NCBI RefSeq assembly: GCF_031585635.1
Contig: NZ_CP134195.1
Location: 3,162,001 to 3,226,000, forward strand
Reading direction: 5' to 3'
DNA length: 64,000 bases
DNA from: Paraburkholderia sp. FT54
GTDB lineage: Bacteria; Pseudomonadota; Gammaproteobacteria; Burkholderiales; Burkholderiaceae
Made by a program: the position numbers and the translations under genes. Positions 55,989 through 64,000 of this stretch are shown in pieces. Position 1 is the stretch's first letter. Every line of letters starts with the position of its first letter. Under the pieces are notes generated by a model. That model did not search any database, was not told the origin of the DNA, and saw only the letters and a program-made list of their open reading frames with translations.

Positions 55989-58124
55989 ATGTCAGCACCC
56001 GCAACCGATCTCTCCGCAGGCGCGCCGTCAGGCCGTCGCCAGATTCTCGTCACGTCGGCCCTTCCGTATGCGAACGGGCAAATCCATATTGGCCATCTGG
56101 TCGAATATATCCAGACGGACATCTGGGTCCGGACGTTGCGAATGCACGGGCACGAGGTCTACTACGTGGGCGCCGACGACACGCACGGCACGCCCGTCAT
56201 GCTGCGCGCGGAGAAGGAAGGTCTCACGCCGAAGCAGCTGATCGAGCGCGTCTGGCAGGAACACAAGCGCGACTTCGACAGCTTCGGGATTTCGTTCGAC
56301 AATTACTATTCGACCGACTCCGAAGAGAACCGCGTGCTCAGCGAAAACGTCTATCTGGCGCTCAAGGAAGCGGGCCTGATCGACGCGCGCGATATCGAAC
56401 AGGCGTATGACCCGGTCAAGGAAATGTTCCTGCCGGATCGCTTCATCAAGGGCGAATGCCCGAAATGCGGCGCGAAAGACCAGTACGGCGACAGCTGCGA
56501 AGTATGCGGTTCGACTTATCTGCCCACCGAACTGATCAATCCGTACTCGGTCGTCTCGGGCGCCACGCCGATCCGCAAGACGTCGACGCACTATTTCTTC
56601 CGCCTCTCCGATCCGCGTTGCGAGAATTTCCTGCGCGCGTGGGTGGGCGGTCTGGCGCAGCCGGAAGCCACCAACAAGATGCGCGAATGGCTCGGCGACA
56701 CCGGCGAAGCCAAGCTCGCCGACTGGGACATCTCGCGCGACGCGCCGTATTTCGGCTTCGAGATTCCGGGCGCGCCGGGCAAGTATTTCTACGTGTGGCT
56801 GGACGCGCCGGTCGGCTACTACGCGAGCTTCAAGAACCTCGCGGAAAAACGCGGCCTCGACTTCGACGCGTGGGTTCGCAAGGGATCGACGGCCGAGCAG
56901 TATCACTTCATCGGCAAGGACATTCTGTATTTCCACACGCTGTTCTGGCCGGCCATGCTCGAGTTTTCGGGCCACCGCACGCCGACCAACGTGTTCGCGC
57001 ACGGCTTCCTGACCGTGGACGGCGCGAAAATGTCGAAGTCGCGCGGCACCTTCATCACCGCGCAGAGCGTGATCGACACGGGTCTGAATCCCGAGTGGCT
57101 GCGCTACTACTTCGCGGCCAAGCTGAACAGCACGATGGAAGACCTCGACCTGAACCTCGACGACTTCCAGGCGCGCGTGAACAGCGATCTGGTCGGCAAA
57201 TACGTGAACATCGCGAGCCGCGCCGCCGGCTTCCTGATCAAGCGCTTCGACGGCCGCGTGCAGGACAGCGCGATGCAGCATCCGCTGCTCGCCTCGCTGC
57301 GCGCCGCCGTGCCGCAAATCGCCGCGAACTACGAAGCGCGCGAGTACAACCGCGCGCTGCGTCAAACCATGGAACTGGCCGACGTCGTGAACGCTTACGT
57401 CGACACCGCCAAGCCGTGGGATCAAGCCAAAGATCCGGCGAACGGCGTGGCGCTGCATGAAACGTGCAGCGTGAGCATCGAGGCTTTCCGCCTGCTGTCG
57501 CTGGCGCTGAAGCCGGTGCTGCCCAAGCTCGCCGAAGCGGTGGAAGGCTTCCTCGGCATCGAACCGCTGGTATGGGCCGACGCCAACGTGCCGCTCAGCT
57601 CCACCCGCCCGATCAACGCGTACAAGCATCTGATGACGCGCGTCGATCCGAAGCAGATCGAAGCGCTGCTGGCTGCCAATCGCGACTCGCTGCAGGCCAC
57701 GCCGGAAGCCGCTGCGCCAGCCGACGCCAAGGGCAAGTCGAAGGCGGCCAAAGCAGGCGCCGTCGACAAGGACGAAACGCCTGGCGTCATCTCGATCGAC
57801 GACTTCGCGAAAATCGATTTGCGCATTGCGAAGATCGTCGACTGCAAGGCGGTGGAAGGCTCGGACAAACTGCTGCAACTCACGCTCGACGTCGGCGAAG
57901 AGAAAACCCGCAACGTGTTTTCGGGCATCAAGTCCGCGTATCAGCCGGAGCAACTGGTCGGCAAGCTGACGGTGATGGTCGCCAACCTCGCGCCGCGCAA
58001 GATGAAGTTCGGTCTGTCGGAAGGCATGGTGCTGGCCGCGTCCGCCACCGACGAGAAAGCGGAACCGGGCCTGTACGTGCTCGAGCCGGATAGCGGCGCC
58101 AAGCCGGGCATGCGCGTGAAGTAA
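55989..58124 (+). CDS. metG: methionyl-tRNA synthetase
   Basis: 711 residues, class I synthetase, long form. HIGH motif at 33-36 ([10 protein letters not shown]), zinc knuckle [18 protein letters not shown] near 157-174 with four Cys, KMSKS at about 347 ([12 protein letters not shown]), anticodon-binding helices near 400-540, and a C-terminal EMAP/tRNA-binding domain from about 600 ([27 protein letters not shown]). It charges initiator and elongator tRNA-Met. An Ala/Lys-rich linker (about 575-595) joins the appended domain. Ends at a strong bidirectional terminator. Confidence 0.98.
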   Translation: MSAPATDLSAGAPSGRRQILVTSALPYANGQIHIGHLVEYIQTDIWVRTLRMHGHEVYYVGADDTHGTPVMLRAEKEGLTPKQLIERVWQEHKRDFDSFGISFDNYYSTDSEENRVLSENVYLALKEAGLIDARDIEQAYDPVKEMFLPDRFIKGECPKCGAKDQYGDSCEVCGSTYLPTELINPYSVVSGATPIRKTSTHYFFRLSDPRCENFLRAWVGGLAQPEATNKMREWLGDTGEAKLADWDISRDAPYFGFEIPGAPGKYFYVWLDAPVGYYASFKNLAEKRGLDFDAWVRKGSTAEQYHFIGKDILYFHTLFWPAMLEFSGHRTPTNVFAHGFLTVDGAKMSKSRGTFITAQSVIDTGLNPEWLRYYFAAKLNSTMEDLDLNLDDFQARVNSDLVGKYVNIASRAAGFLIKRFDGRVQDSAMQHPLLASLRAAVPQIAANYEAREYNRALRQTMELADVVNAYVDTAKPWDQAKDPANGVALHETCSVSIEAFRLLSLALKPVLPKLAEAVEGFLGIEPLVWADANVPLSSTRPINAYKHLMTRVDPKQIEALLAANRDSLQATPEAAAPADAKGKSKAAKAGAVDKDETPGVISIDDFAKIDLRIAKIVDCKAVEGSDKLLQLTLDVGEEKTRNVFSGIKSAYQPEQLVGKLTVMVANLAPRKMKFGLSEGMVLAASATDEKAEPGLYVLEPDSGAKPGMRVK

Positions 58125-58156
58125 AACGCGCGGCGTCTCACGCGAGAATCACGCAT

Positions 58157-58197
58157 AAAAAACGGCACGCCCTGAAAAGGGCGTGCCGTTTTTTTTG
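58157..58197. terminator. bidirectional terminator, metG / tamB
   Basis: AAAAAACGGCACGCCC (58157-58172) pairs with GGGCGTGCCGTTTTTT (58179-58194), 6-nt loop. A and T tracts serve both convergent genes. Confidence 0.95.
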
Positions 58198-58236
58198 ACG
58201 CCCAGCGCTCAGATTCAAGCGCGGCCGATCAGCCCA

Positions 58237-61200
58237 TCACCACCGGATCCGGTCGAAGCGCCGCGTGTAAAGCAGATCGACGCCGTCGAACGTGCCGCCG
58301 TAAGCCGCGACCGACCAGTACCGCGTCAGGTTGACGGTCGCCTTGATCGCATTGCTCGCCGACTGCAGCCCCTGTTCGTAACCGATCACGAGCCACTCGT
58401 TGATCGCCTTCGACACCATCACCACTTGCGGATCGGTCAGCCCGACTTCGCTTCGTCCGATCGAAAACTCGTCGAGCCCGAAGGTCTGCGCGATCCGCTT
58501 GCCGCTCGCGCTGCCAAGCAAGGCGAGCGCCGTCGTCATGGTGCTTTGCTGACCGAGGTTATTGCCCTGATCCGTACCGTGGCCGAACAGCAGCCACGAG
58601 AGCTTTTCGTTATCCGGCACGCTCGGCTCCGACACCAGCTTCGCCGTGGGGAATTGAACCGTGCCTGTGACCTGCACGCCCGCCTCGACCTGCTGATTGC
58701 GGCGCATGGCCAGAATATTGATGCCGGGATTGGCCACCGGCCCGTTGAACGTGAAGAAGCCGTTCTCAATGTTGAGCTTGCGGCCGAACGCCGTGTAGGT
58801 CGAGCCCGGAGTGACGCGCACGTTCCCCACCGCGCGCAGCGGCAGATTCGGCGCGCTCATTGCGGTGATCGTGCCGGTCAGGCCCAGGTCGGCGCCCTGG
58901 CCGCGGAAGCGGAAGTCGTTGCCGAGGCTGATGTCGATATTGGCGCGCGGCGCGAACGGGCCGATCGGCTTGTTGGTGCCCGGCACGGGCCGCGGCCGCT
59001 CGCCCGCCACCGAACCGTCCGGGCGCACCACCACGACGTCGTCGCCGAGCTTCGGCGCGGACTGCTCCGGCATGTCGAACAATGCGTGATCGACCACGAA
59101 TTTGCCGTTGATCGCCATGCCGCCCTGCGCGCCGGCATTCGCGACGCTCGCGCTGCCCGACAGCGACAGATTGCGATCCGGCGCCGCGAACAATTCGAGC
59201 TTATCCGCGACGATGCTCGCGGTCATATCCGGCTGGTCGCCATCCAGACGCACGCGGCCGGTCGCGCGCAAGGTGCCGCTCGCGCCGTGAAATTCGACCT
59301 GCTGGAAGTCCACCAGATTGTGCGAAAGCGCGACGCGCACCACGCCGTCCTTCAATTGCACGCCCTGATCGACCATCGTCGCGGAAAGGCCGTCGCCGAG
59401 CAGCGAGCCGGTCAGGTTCGGCTTGGCGACCGTGCCCTCGAGCGCGAGTTTGAGCGCGAGGTGGCCGTCAAGCAGATAGCTCGGACCGAACAGGCCGCCG
59501 GTCGTTTTCAGCGACGGCACGTTGGCGTTCACATTGCCGTTGAGCGCGCCTTCTTCGTTGACGGTCAGGAAGCCGTCGCGCATCACGAGCGTGGTGTGCG
59601 CGTCGGCGTCGATCACGCCGATGCGGCTCGCCTGCGCGTGCAAGGTGGCATTGAGCCGATTGCCGCCGCTGAATTCGGCGCGCGCGGCGATATTCGTAAT
59701 GCCCAGCGAAGCGAGGCCCCGGCCGATTTCGACCGTGACGTCGCCGCTGCGGCGCTGCAACTGGATGTGGCCGGTCGCCGTGCTGCCGAGCGTGAAGTCC
59801 CAGTCGCCGTCGAACACGAGATCCGTTTTGACATGCGGCGGCTCGCCCGTGATCTCACGGCGCAGGTCCTGCAACCGCGCGACCGAGATGCCAGTCAGAC
59901 TGCCTGCCGACTGAACCTTGCCGTGGTCGAAGGCGAAGGTTTTCAGGCTCAGCACCGCGCCTTCGAGCGTGAGCCGCGTCGTGCCGAGCGTCAGGCGGTT
60001 CGGCCCGGCGCTGACAGCGAGCGGTGACTCGAGATTCAACGCCGGTATGCCGCGGTTCTGCAGTCGGGTGACGGTGCCATCCCAGCGCGTGCCGTCGCGC
60101 GCTTCAGTCAGCTTGCCGTTGGCGGCGAGCGTGAGATCGAGCGGACGGTCCTGCAGCTTGCCGGTGGCGGAGGCCTCGAGCGTGTGATTGGCGCGCGTGC
60201 CGGACAGACGCGCCGTGAGCACGTTCAGATCGACGCCGCCCGCGCTGAGATTGCGCGCGTCGGTGGTGAAGACGAGCGCGCCGTTCGCGCCGTCGCGCAG
60301 TTCGGCGTGCCCTTCCGCATGGCCGATGCGGTTGCTGCTGAACACGACGCTGTCGGCCTTGTAGTTCAGCACGACGTTCGGATGCGCGAACGAACCGGTG
60401 ATGTCGCCATCGGCCGCGACGAGTCCCGCGAGACCGAAGCCGAGGCGCTCCAGTTCCGGCGCGTCGACGCGAAACTTCAGCCGGTCGCCGCGTGCCCCGA
60501 AGCTGCCTTGCAGATCCACCTGGTTACCAGCAACGGAGAGGTTTGCGCGGCTAGGCAGAATGCGCGAGCCCGCCAGTTGGATGGTGCCGCCGCCGGTCAA
60601 CGGCAGGCCGTCGTAGACGCTCGGTCCGAGCTTGAATTCGGCCTTGGTCGTGAAGACCGGCCCGAGCACGCCGGCCGCCGTGAGCGTGCCGTTCACGCGT
60701 GCCTCGATCTTGCGGGCGGGCGGCGCGCCGCGATTCGGCGCCGGCGTTTTGCGCTGGACCACTTCGGCTTTGACCGCCGCCCTGGCGGTATTTTTCACGG
60801 CGGCGGCGGCTTTGTCGGCGGGCGCCGCGCTTTTTGCGCCGGCCGTGCTGCCCACTTGCGCGGTGGCCTGCGCGGTTTTGCTGTTGCTGGCGCCGCTCGC
60901 GCCCGACGCCGCTCCGGTCGCCGGCGTGCGCGACGGCATCTGCGAAGCCAGCGTCAACGGATCGAAATCGGTCAGTTGCGCCTTCAGGTTGTAGGTGGAA
61001 TTCGCGTCGTGCTTCAACGCGCCGGACAGGTCGATGCGGCCTTTGCCCGACGTGATGCGCACGTCGTTGAAGCTCGTCCGGGCGGGATCGAATGTCACCT
61101 TGCCCTGGGCGCGCAGCGCCGCTTTCGGGTCGGCGAGATCGATGGTGAGGCTTTGCACATCGTCGTTCAAGCGGACGCCGATGGGGCCGGAAAGCTGAGT

Positions 61201-62691
61201 GGGCCGCACCGTTGCTTGCAGCGCATTCAGGTCGAGTCGGGCGACCTGCAGGTCGAACTGGCCGCGCTTACCGGCTAGCGTGCCGCGGCCGGTGAGCGTG
61301 GCGTTCTTCACCAGCCGCACGTTGAGGTTCGAGATGCGCTGCGCTTGGGCGTCTAGCCGCACGTCAGCGTTGGCGTCGATTAGCGGCAACAGGTTCTGGT
61401 CGATCGCGCCAGGTTTGGCGTTGACGATCGAAACGTGGCCGGTGACGGCGAAAGTTGCCGCGGATTTGGCGCTGGTGCCCGGATTGGCGTCGGCTTTGCT
61501 GTTTCCGGCCAGGGGCGGTTGCGTCGCGCTGGCGGGTTTGCTTGCGCCCGCAAGCGCGCTTTGGCTGGCAGCGCGGCCGGCACTTGTCGCACCGGTCGCA
61601 CTCGCGGTATTCGCCGTACTCGCCGCACTTGCCGCACTCGCCGCACTCGCGCCGGTTGCCCCAGTTGCCCCGATTGCCCCGGTTGCTCCACTGGCCCCCA
61701 ACGCGACCTCCGCCACCGCATCCTGCCCCACCGGCTGCAATTCCGCCCTCACGGCCAGATCAGCTAGCGGCGCGCCGGGCGCAAAAGCCTGCGGGTTGAT
61801 GTGATCGAAAGTCAGCGTCGCGCGCTGTAAAGGCACGTCGCCGAACGGCGTGGCCTCGACCCGCGCATGACCGGCGAGCTTCATGCCGCTTGCATCGAGT
61901 TCCGCGATGAGATTCTCCAACGAGCCGCTCAGATGGCCGCCCACCTGCACCGCTTCGTCATTGACCTTGCCCGAATAGCCGATGTCTCCGCTCAGCGGAA
62001 ACGGCCGCACGCCGTCGAGTTTGGCTGCCGCCGTCACCGCGCCGAATGGCGTGTCCAAGCGCTCGATCGCGGCCTCGTGGTGGCGCCCGTCGCTACGCCC
62101 ATGAAAGACGAAGCGCGAAAATTCGGTCGTCGACGCGCCTTGATGCAGCAACAGCTTGTCGACCTGGACGTCGCGGACGTCGAGCTGCATCGGCAAGCGC
62201 AAGTCTTGCGGCAGCTTCACCGGCCCGCTGCTGCTCGACGACGAAGAACCGACACGCGCGTCCACTGTGCCGACATGCAGATAGTCGATGGTGAAGCGCC
62301 ACGGCTCGCGCGCCAGCGCCCAGCGGCCCGCCACGCGGTCGATCTGAATATCGGTGCCGCTGCCGTCGAGGCTGCGCCAGCGCACCTGCCGCAATTGCAG
62401 GCCGTTGGCGAGGGCGCCGCGCTCGAGCGTGCCGCTCAGCTTGCCGCCAAGCAGCTTCACCGCCGCCTGCCACGCATAGGCGGTGCCGCGCTCGGTGGTC
62501 AACGCGCCGTACAGCAAACCCACGGCCAACGCGAGGAACAACACCAGAACGGCCGTCGTCCACGCGAACGTTTTCAGCAGCAACCGGCCGAGCCGGCGCC
62601 TGGGCGGCGGCGCCTCGGATGGCGGCGGCTGTCCTGGCGGTTGAGCGCCGGGCGGCTGCGCGGGAGGTTGGGCGGAAACGTCCGTGGTCAT
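58237..62691 (-). CDS. tamB: translocation and assembly module protein TamB
   Basis: 1484 residues, AsmA-like/DUF490 protein. A Pro-rich cytoplasmic start (about 1-33) precedes a signal anchor (TFAWTTAVLVLFLALAVGLLYGALT, about 39-63). The rest is a long beta-taco periplasmic body; the C-terminal DUF490 domain has TGTITAMSAPNLPLRAVGNVRVTPGSTYTAFG and ends with a TRYWSVAAYGG...LLYTRRFDRIRW-type segment that inserts in the TamA barrel. TamB spans the periplasm and acts in phospholipid transport to, and protein assembly in, the outer membrane. Residues about 330-415 and 600-660 are Ala/Gly/Ser/Thr-rich insertions. Start 28 bp after tamA. Confidence 0.95.
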   Translation of the reverse strand: MTTDVSAQPPAQPPGAQPPGQPPPSEAPPPRRRLGRLLLKTFAWTTAVLVLFLALAVGLLYGALTTERGTAYAWQAAVKLLGGKLSGTLERGALANGLQLRQVRWRSLDGSGTDIQIDRVAGRWALAREPWRFTIDYLHVGTVDARVGSSSSSSSGPVKLPQDLRLPMQLDVRDVQVDKLLLHQGASTTEFSRFVFHGRSDGRHHEAAIERLDTPFGAVTAAAKLDGVRPFPLSGDIGYSGKVNDEAVQVGGHLSGSLENLIAELDASGMKLAGHARVEATPFGDVPLQRATLTFDHINPQAFAPGAPLADLAVRAELQPVGQDAVAEVALGASGATGAIGATGATGASAASAASAASTANTASATGATSAGRAASQSALAGASKPASATQPPLAGNSKADANPGTSAKSAATFAVTGHVSIVNAKPGAIDQNLLPLIDANADVRLDAQAQRISNLNVRLVKNATLTGRGTLAGKRGQFDLQVARLDLNALQATVRPTQLSGPIGVRLNDDVQSLTIDLADPKAALRAQGKVTFDPARTSFNDVRITSGKGRIDLSGALKHDANSTYNLKAQLTDFDPLTLASQMPSRTPATGAASGASGASNSKTAQATAQVGSTAGAKSAAPADKAAAAVKNTARAAVKAEVVQRKTPAPNRGAPPARKIEARVNGTLTAAGVLGPVFTTKAEFKLGPSVYDGLPLTGGGTIQLAGSRILPSRANLSVAGNQVDLQGSFGARGDRLKFRVDAPELERLGFGLAGLVAADGDITGSFAHPNVVLNYKADSVVFSSNRIGHAEGHAELRDGANGALVFTTDARNLSAGGVDLNVLTARLSGTRANHTLEASATGKLQDRPLDLTLAANGKLTEARDGTRWDGTVTRLQNRGIPALNLESPLAVSAGPNRLTLGTTRLTLEGAVLSLKTFAFDHGKVQSAGSLTGISVARLQDLRREITGEPPHVKTDLVFDGDWDFTLGSTATGHIQLQRRSGDVTVEIGRGLASLGITNIAARAEFSGGNRLNATLHAQASRIGVIDADAHTTLVMRDGFLTVNEEGALNGNVNANVPSLKTTGGLFGPSYLLDGHLALKLALEGTVAKPNLTGSLLGDGLSATMVDQGVQLKDGVVRVALSHNLVDFQQVEFHGASGTLRATGRVRLDGDQPDMTASIVADKLELFAAPDRNLSLSGSASVANAGAQGGMAINGKFVVDHALFDMPEQSAPKLGDDVVVVRPDGSVAGERPRPVPGTNKPIGPFAPRANIDISLGNDFRFRGQGADLGLTGTITAMSAPNLPLRAVGNVRVTPGSTYTAFGRKLNIENGFFTFNGPVANPGINILAMRRNQQVEAGVQVTGTVQFPTAKLVSEPSVPDNEKLSWLLFGHGTDQGNNLGQQSTMTTALALLGSASGKRIAQTFGLDEFSIGRSEVGLTDPQVVMVSKAINEWLVIGYEQGLQSASNAIKATVNLTRYWSVAAYGGTFDGVDLLYTRRFDRIRW
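61590..61705. repeat. short tandem repeats inside tamB
   Basis: Imperfect 9-bp units, first GCCGCACTC/T-like (61610-61660), then GTTGCCCCA/G-like (61660-61700). They encode Ala-Ser-Ala and Gly-Ala-Thr repeats (for example GATGAIGATGATGAS). In-frame, so length could vary without breaking the gene. Confidence 0.7.
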
Positions 62692-62719
62692 GCGTGGATC
62701 ATGTGAAAGCAGGTATTCA

Positions 62720-64000
62720 TCAGAAGGCGATGCCGAGCGTCAGATACGGCCGCACGCTGTTGTTGCGTATGCCGTACGCGACATCGACGTTGACCGGGCC
62801 GACCGGGCTGCGCCAGCGCGCCCCGACGCCGACGCCGGGGTAAAAGACTTTCTCGCCCCATGTGTCCGTGGCGGTGCCGACGTCGAAGAACGCGGCCGCG
62901 CCCCAGTCGTGGGTGAACCAGTGCTGGTACTCGGCCGTTCCCGTGACGAGGTACTTGGTGGGCAGCACCGAACCGTCGACGTTGTTACCGATACTCTGAT
63001 AGCCATAGCCGCGCACCGAATTCGAACCGCCCGCGCGAAACAGCAGCGAGGCCGGAATGCCGCTCGAAGGGCCGCTCGTGAACACGCCGCCGAGTTCGGC
63101 GCGAAACAGCACGAGGTCTTCCTTGCCGATCGGCAGATACTGCTGGCCGCGCGCGTAGCCGCGAATGAAGGTCTGGTCGGTCAGCGCGCCTTTGACCGCG
63201 AACCCCGCCTCGACGTGAATCAGGTTGCCGCTGCGCGGAAACAACGGGTCGTCGGTATTGCGCCGGGTCCACGACCAGGACGGCACGAGCGCGCGGCTCG
63301 TGGTCGGCGCCGCCGAGTTCTGATCGAGCCGGTCCTGGTAGTACAGGAGCGAGTAGTTGTAGTCGATGAATTGCGAGGTCCGGGCCCGCTGCACGCCGCC
63401 ACGGATACTGTAAATGCGCGTGTCGGAAACGTCGGTCGTGGTGTAGGACGCCAGCACGCTATTGGTCCACGCACGCTTTCCCGGCGGCATGGCGAGCTCA
63501 ATTTGCCCGTATTGCTGGATCTGGTCGACGCGGCCCTGGATGGTGAACGGCCACGCTTTGCCGAACGTGTCGAGATACGAATAGGCACCCTGGACCAGCG
63601 GACCGTTGTCCGTCGAGTAACCCACCCCGCCTCGAATGCTGTTGTACGGATATTCCGACACCTTCACGTGCACCGGCGTGTCGACCGGTTTGGCCGGGTC
63701 GCTGCCCACGTCGATCGCGACGCTCGCGTAGTACGGCGTGTTCTGCAACTGCCGCTGCAATTCGGTGATGCGCTGAACGTCGTAGATATCACCCTCGGAG
63801 ATCGGATTCACGTTCTCAACGATCTGTTCCGGATAGCGCCGCGTGCCCGATACGTCGAGCTTGCCCATCGTGAAAGTCGGGCCGCTGTCGTAGGTGACCG
63901 ACAGCGTGGCCTCGTGCGTGCGCGGATCGACTCGCGCCTCGGAGTGGTAAATCCTGGCGCCCAGATAGCGGCGCGCCTGCAACGCCCTCAGCGCCGCGTT
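62720..64000 (-). CDS. tamA: outer-membrane assembly protein TamA (C-terminal part, 5' end outside window)
   Basis: The frame is open to the window edge, giving at least 426 residues. It holds the end of one POTRA domain and a full last POTRA (PTFTMGKLDVSGTRRYPEQIVENVNPISEGDIYDVQRITELQRQL in parts), then the 16-strand Omp85 barrel (IRGGVGYSTDNGPLVQGAYSYLDTFG onward) with LLFRAGGSNSVRGYGYQSIG, the conserved VRGY/F loop-6 motif, and the terminal FGAF-type LGIAF strand. Partner of TamB, encoded just downstream and likely co-transcribed. Confidence 0.95.
   Translation of the reverse strand, partial: NAALRALQARRYLGARIYHSEARVDPRTHEATLSVTYDSGPTFTMGKLDVSGTRRYPEQIVENVNPISEGDIYDVQRITELQRQLQNTPYYASVAIDVGSDPAKPVDTPVHVKVSEYPYNSIRGGVGYSTDNGPLVQGAYSYLDTFGKAWPFTIQGRVDQIQQYGQIELAMPPGKRAWTNSVLASYTTTDVSDTRIYSIRGGVQRARTSQFIDYNYSLLYYQDRLDQNSAAPTTSRALVPSWSWTRRNTDDPLFPRSGNLIHVEAGFAVKGALTDQTFIRGYARGQQYLPIGKEDLVLFRAELGGVFTSGPSSGIPASLLFRAGGSNSVRGYGYQSIGNNVDGSVLPTKYLVTGTAEYQHWFTHDWGAAAFFDVGTATDTWGEKVFYPGVGVGARWRSPVGPVNVDVAYGIRNNSVRPYLTLGIAF

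Overview
The window is high-GC chromosomal DNA from a betaproteobacterium, most likely Burkholderia sensu lato and probably Paraburkholderia. This rests on the GC-rich codon use, a Glk domain fused to a HexR/RpiR regulator, the minCDE and ftsK-lolA-rarA-serS neighbourhoods, the sugar ABC transporter beside zwf-pgl-glk, and a hairpin-bearing intergenic repeat of a kind I recall from these genomes. Almost everything is core or near-core. There is no prophage, CRISPR array or rRNA. There is one tRNA and one intact insertion sequence. The species is inferred, not shown.

Left part (1-13.8 kb): the 3' end of ppc, a divergent methyltransferase/XRE-MmyB regulator pair, argH, a well-formed candidate small RNA in the gap after argH, a TonB-like lipoprotein, an MHS-type MFS transporter, several very small envelope proteins (59, 43 and 36 aa), waaC, a ClC channel, a YXWGXW-repeat protein and the minCDE division-site operon. 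Middle-left (13.8-24.1 kb): a GNAT acetyltransferase, a type I methionine aminopeptidase, a Tat-exported ferritin-like lipoprotein, a lipid-modification operon (FAD oxidoreductase, DUF1365, CFA synthase, chalcone-isomerase-like protein), tRNA-Ser(CGA), serS and rarA.

Middle (24.3-36.1 kb): a CytX-like permease and a guanidinobutyrase/agmatinase with a divergent LysR regulator sit between rarA-serS and lolA-ftsK. Then come trxB, an Smr protein, a TRIC-type channel, a GST and a LysR regulator. The carbohydrate block (36.2-45.4 kb) is a four-gene sugar ABC operon divergent from zwf-pgl-glk/hexR. The divergent start region holds a 19-bp perfect palindrome of HexR type lying over two face-to-face promoters. 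The regulator expected to bind it is encoded as the C-terminal half of the glucokinase at the end of the zwf operon, so uptake and oxidation of glucose look like one feedback-controlled unit.

From 45.5 to 47.7 kb there is a large inverted-repeat element with two arms of about 226 bp, each carrying a 35-nt hairpin with compensatory changes between arms. An IS3-family element has jumped into one arm, and the arms end in 19-bp repeat units present once on one side and four times on the other. The right part (47.8-64 kb) has a bestrophin-like channel, an LprI-like protein, a basic amino acid decarboxylase with an attenuator-like hairpin directly before its ribosome binding site, dcd, a SodC-like lipoprotein that has lost most metal ligands, mrp/apbC, an OmpA-family lipoprotein, metG, and tamB with the 3' part of tamA.
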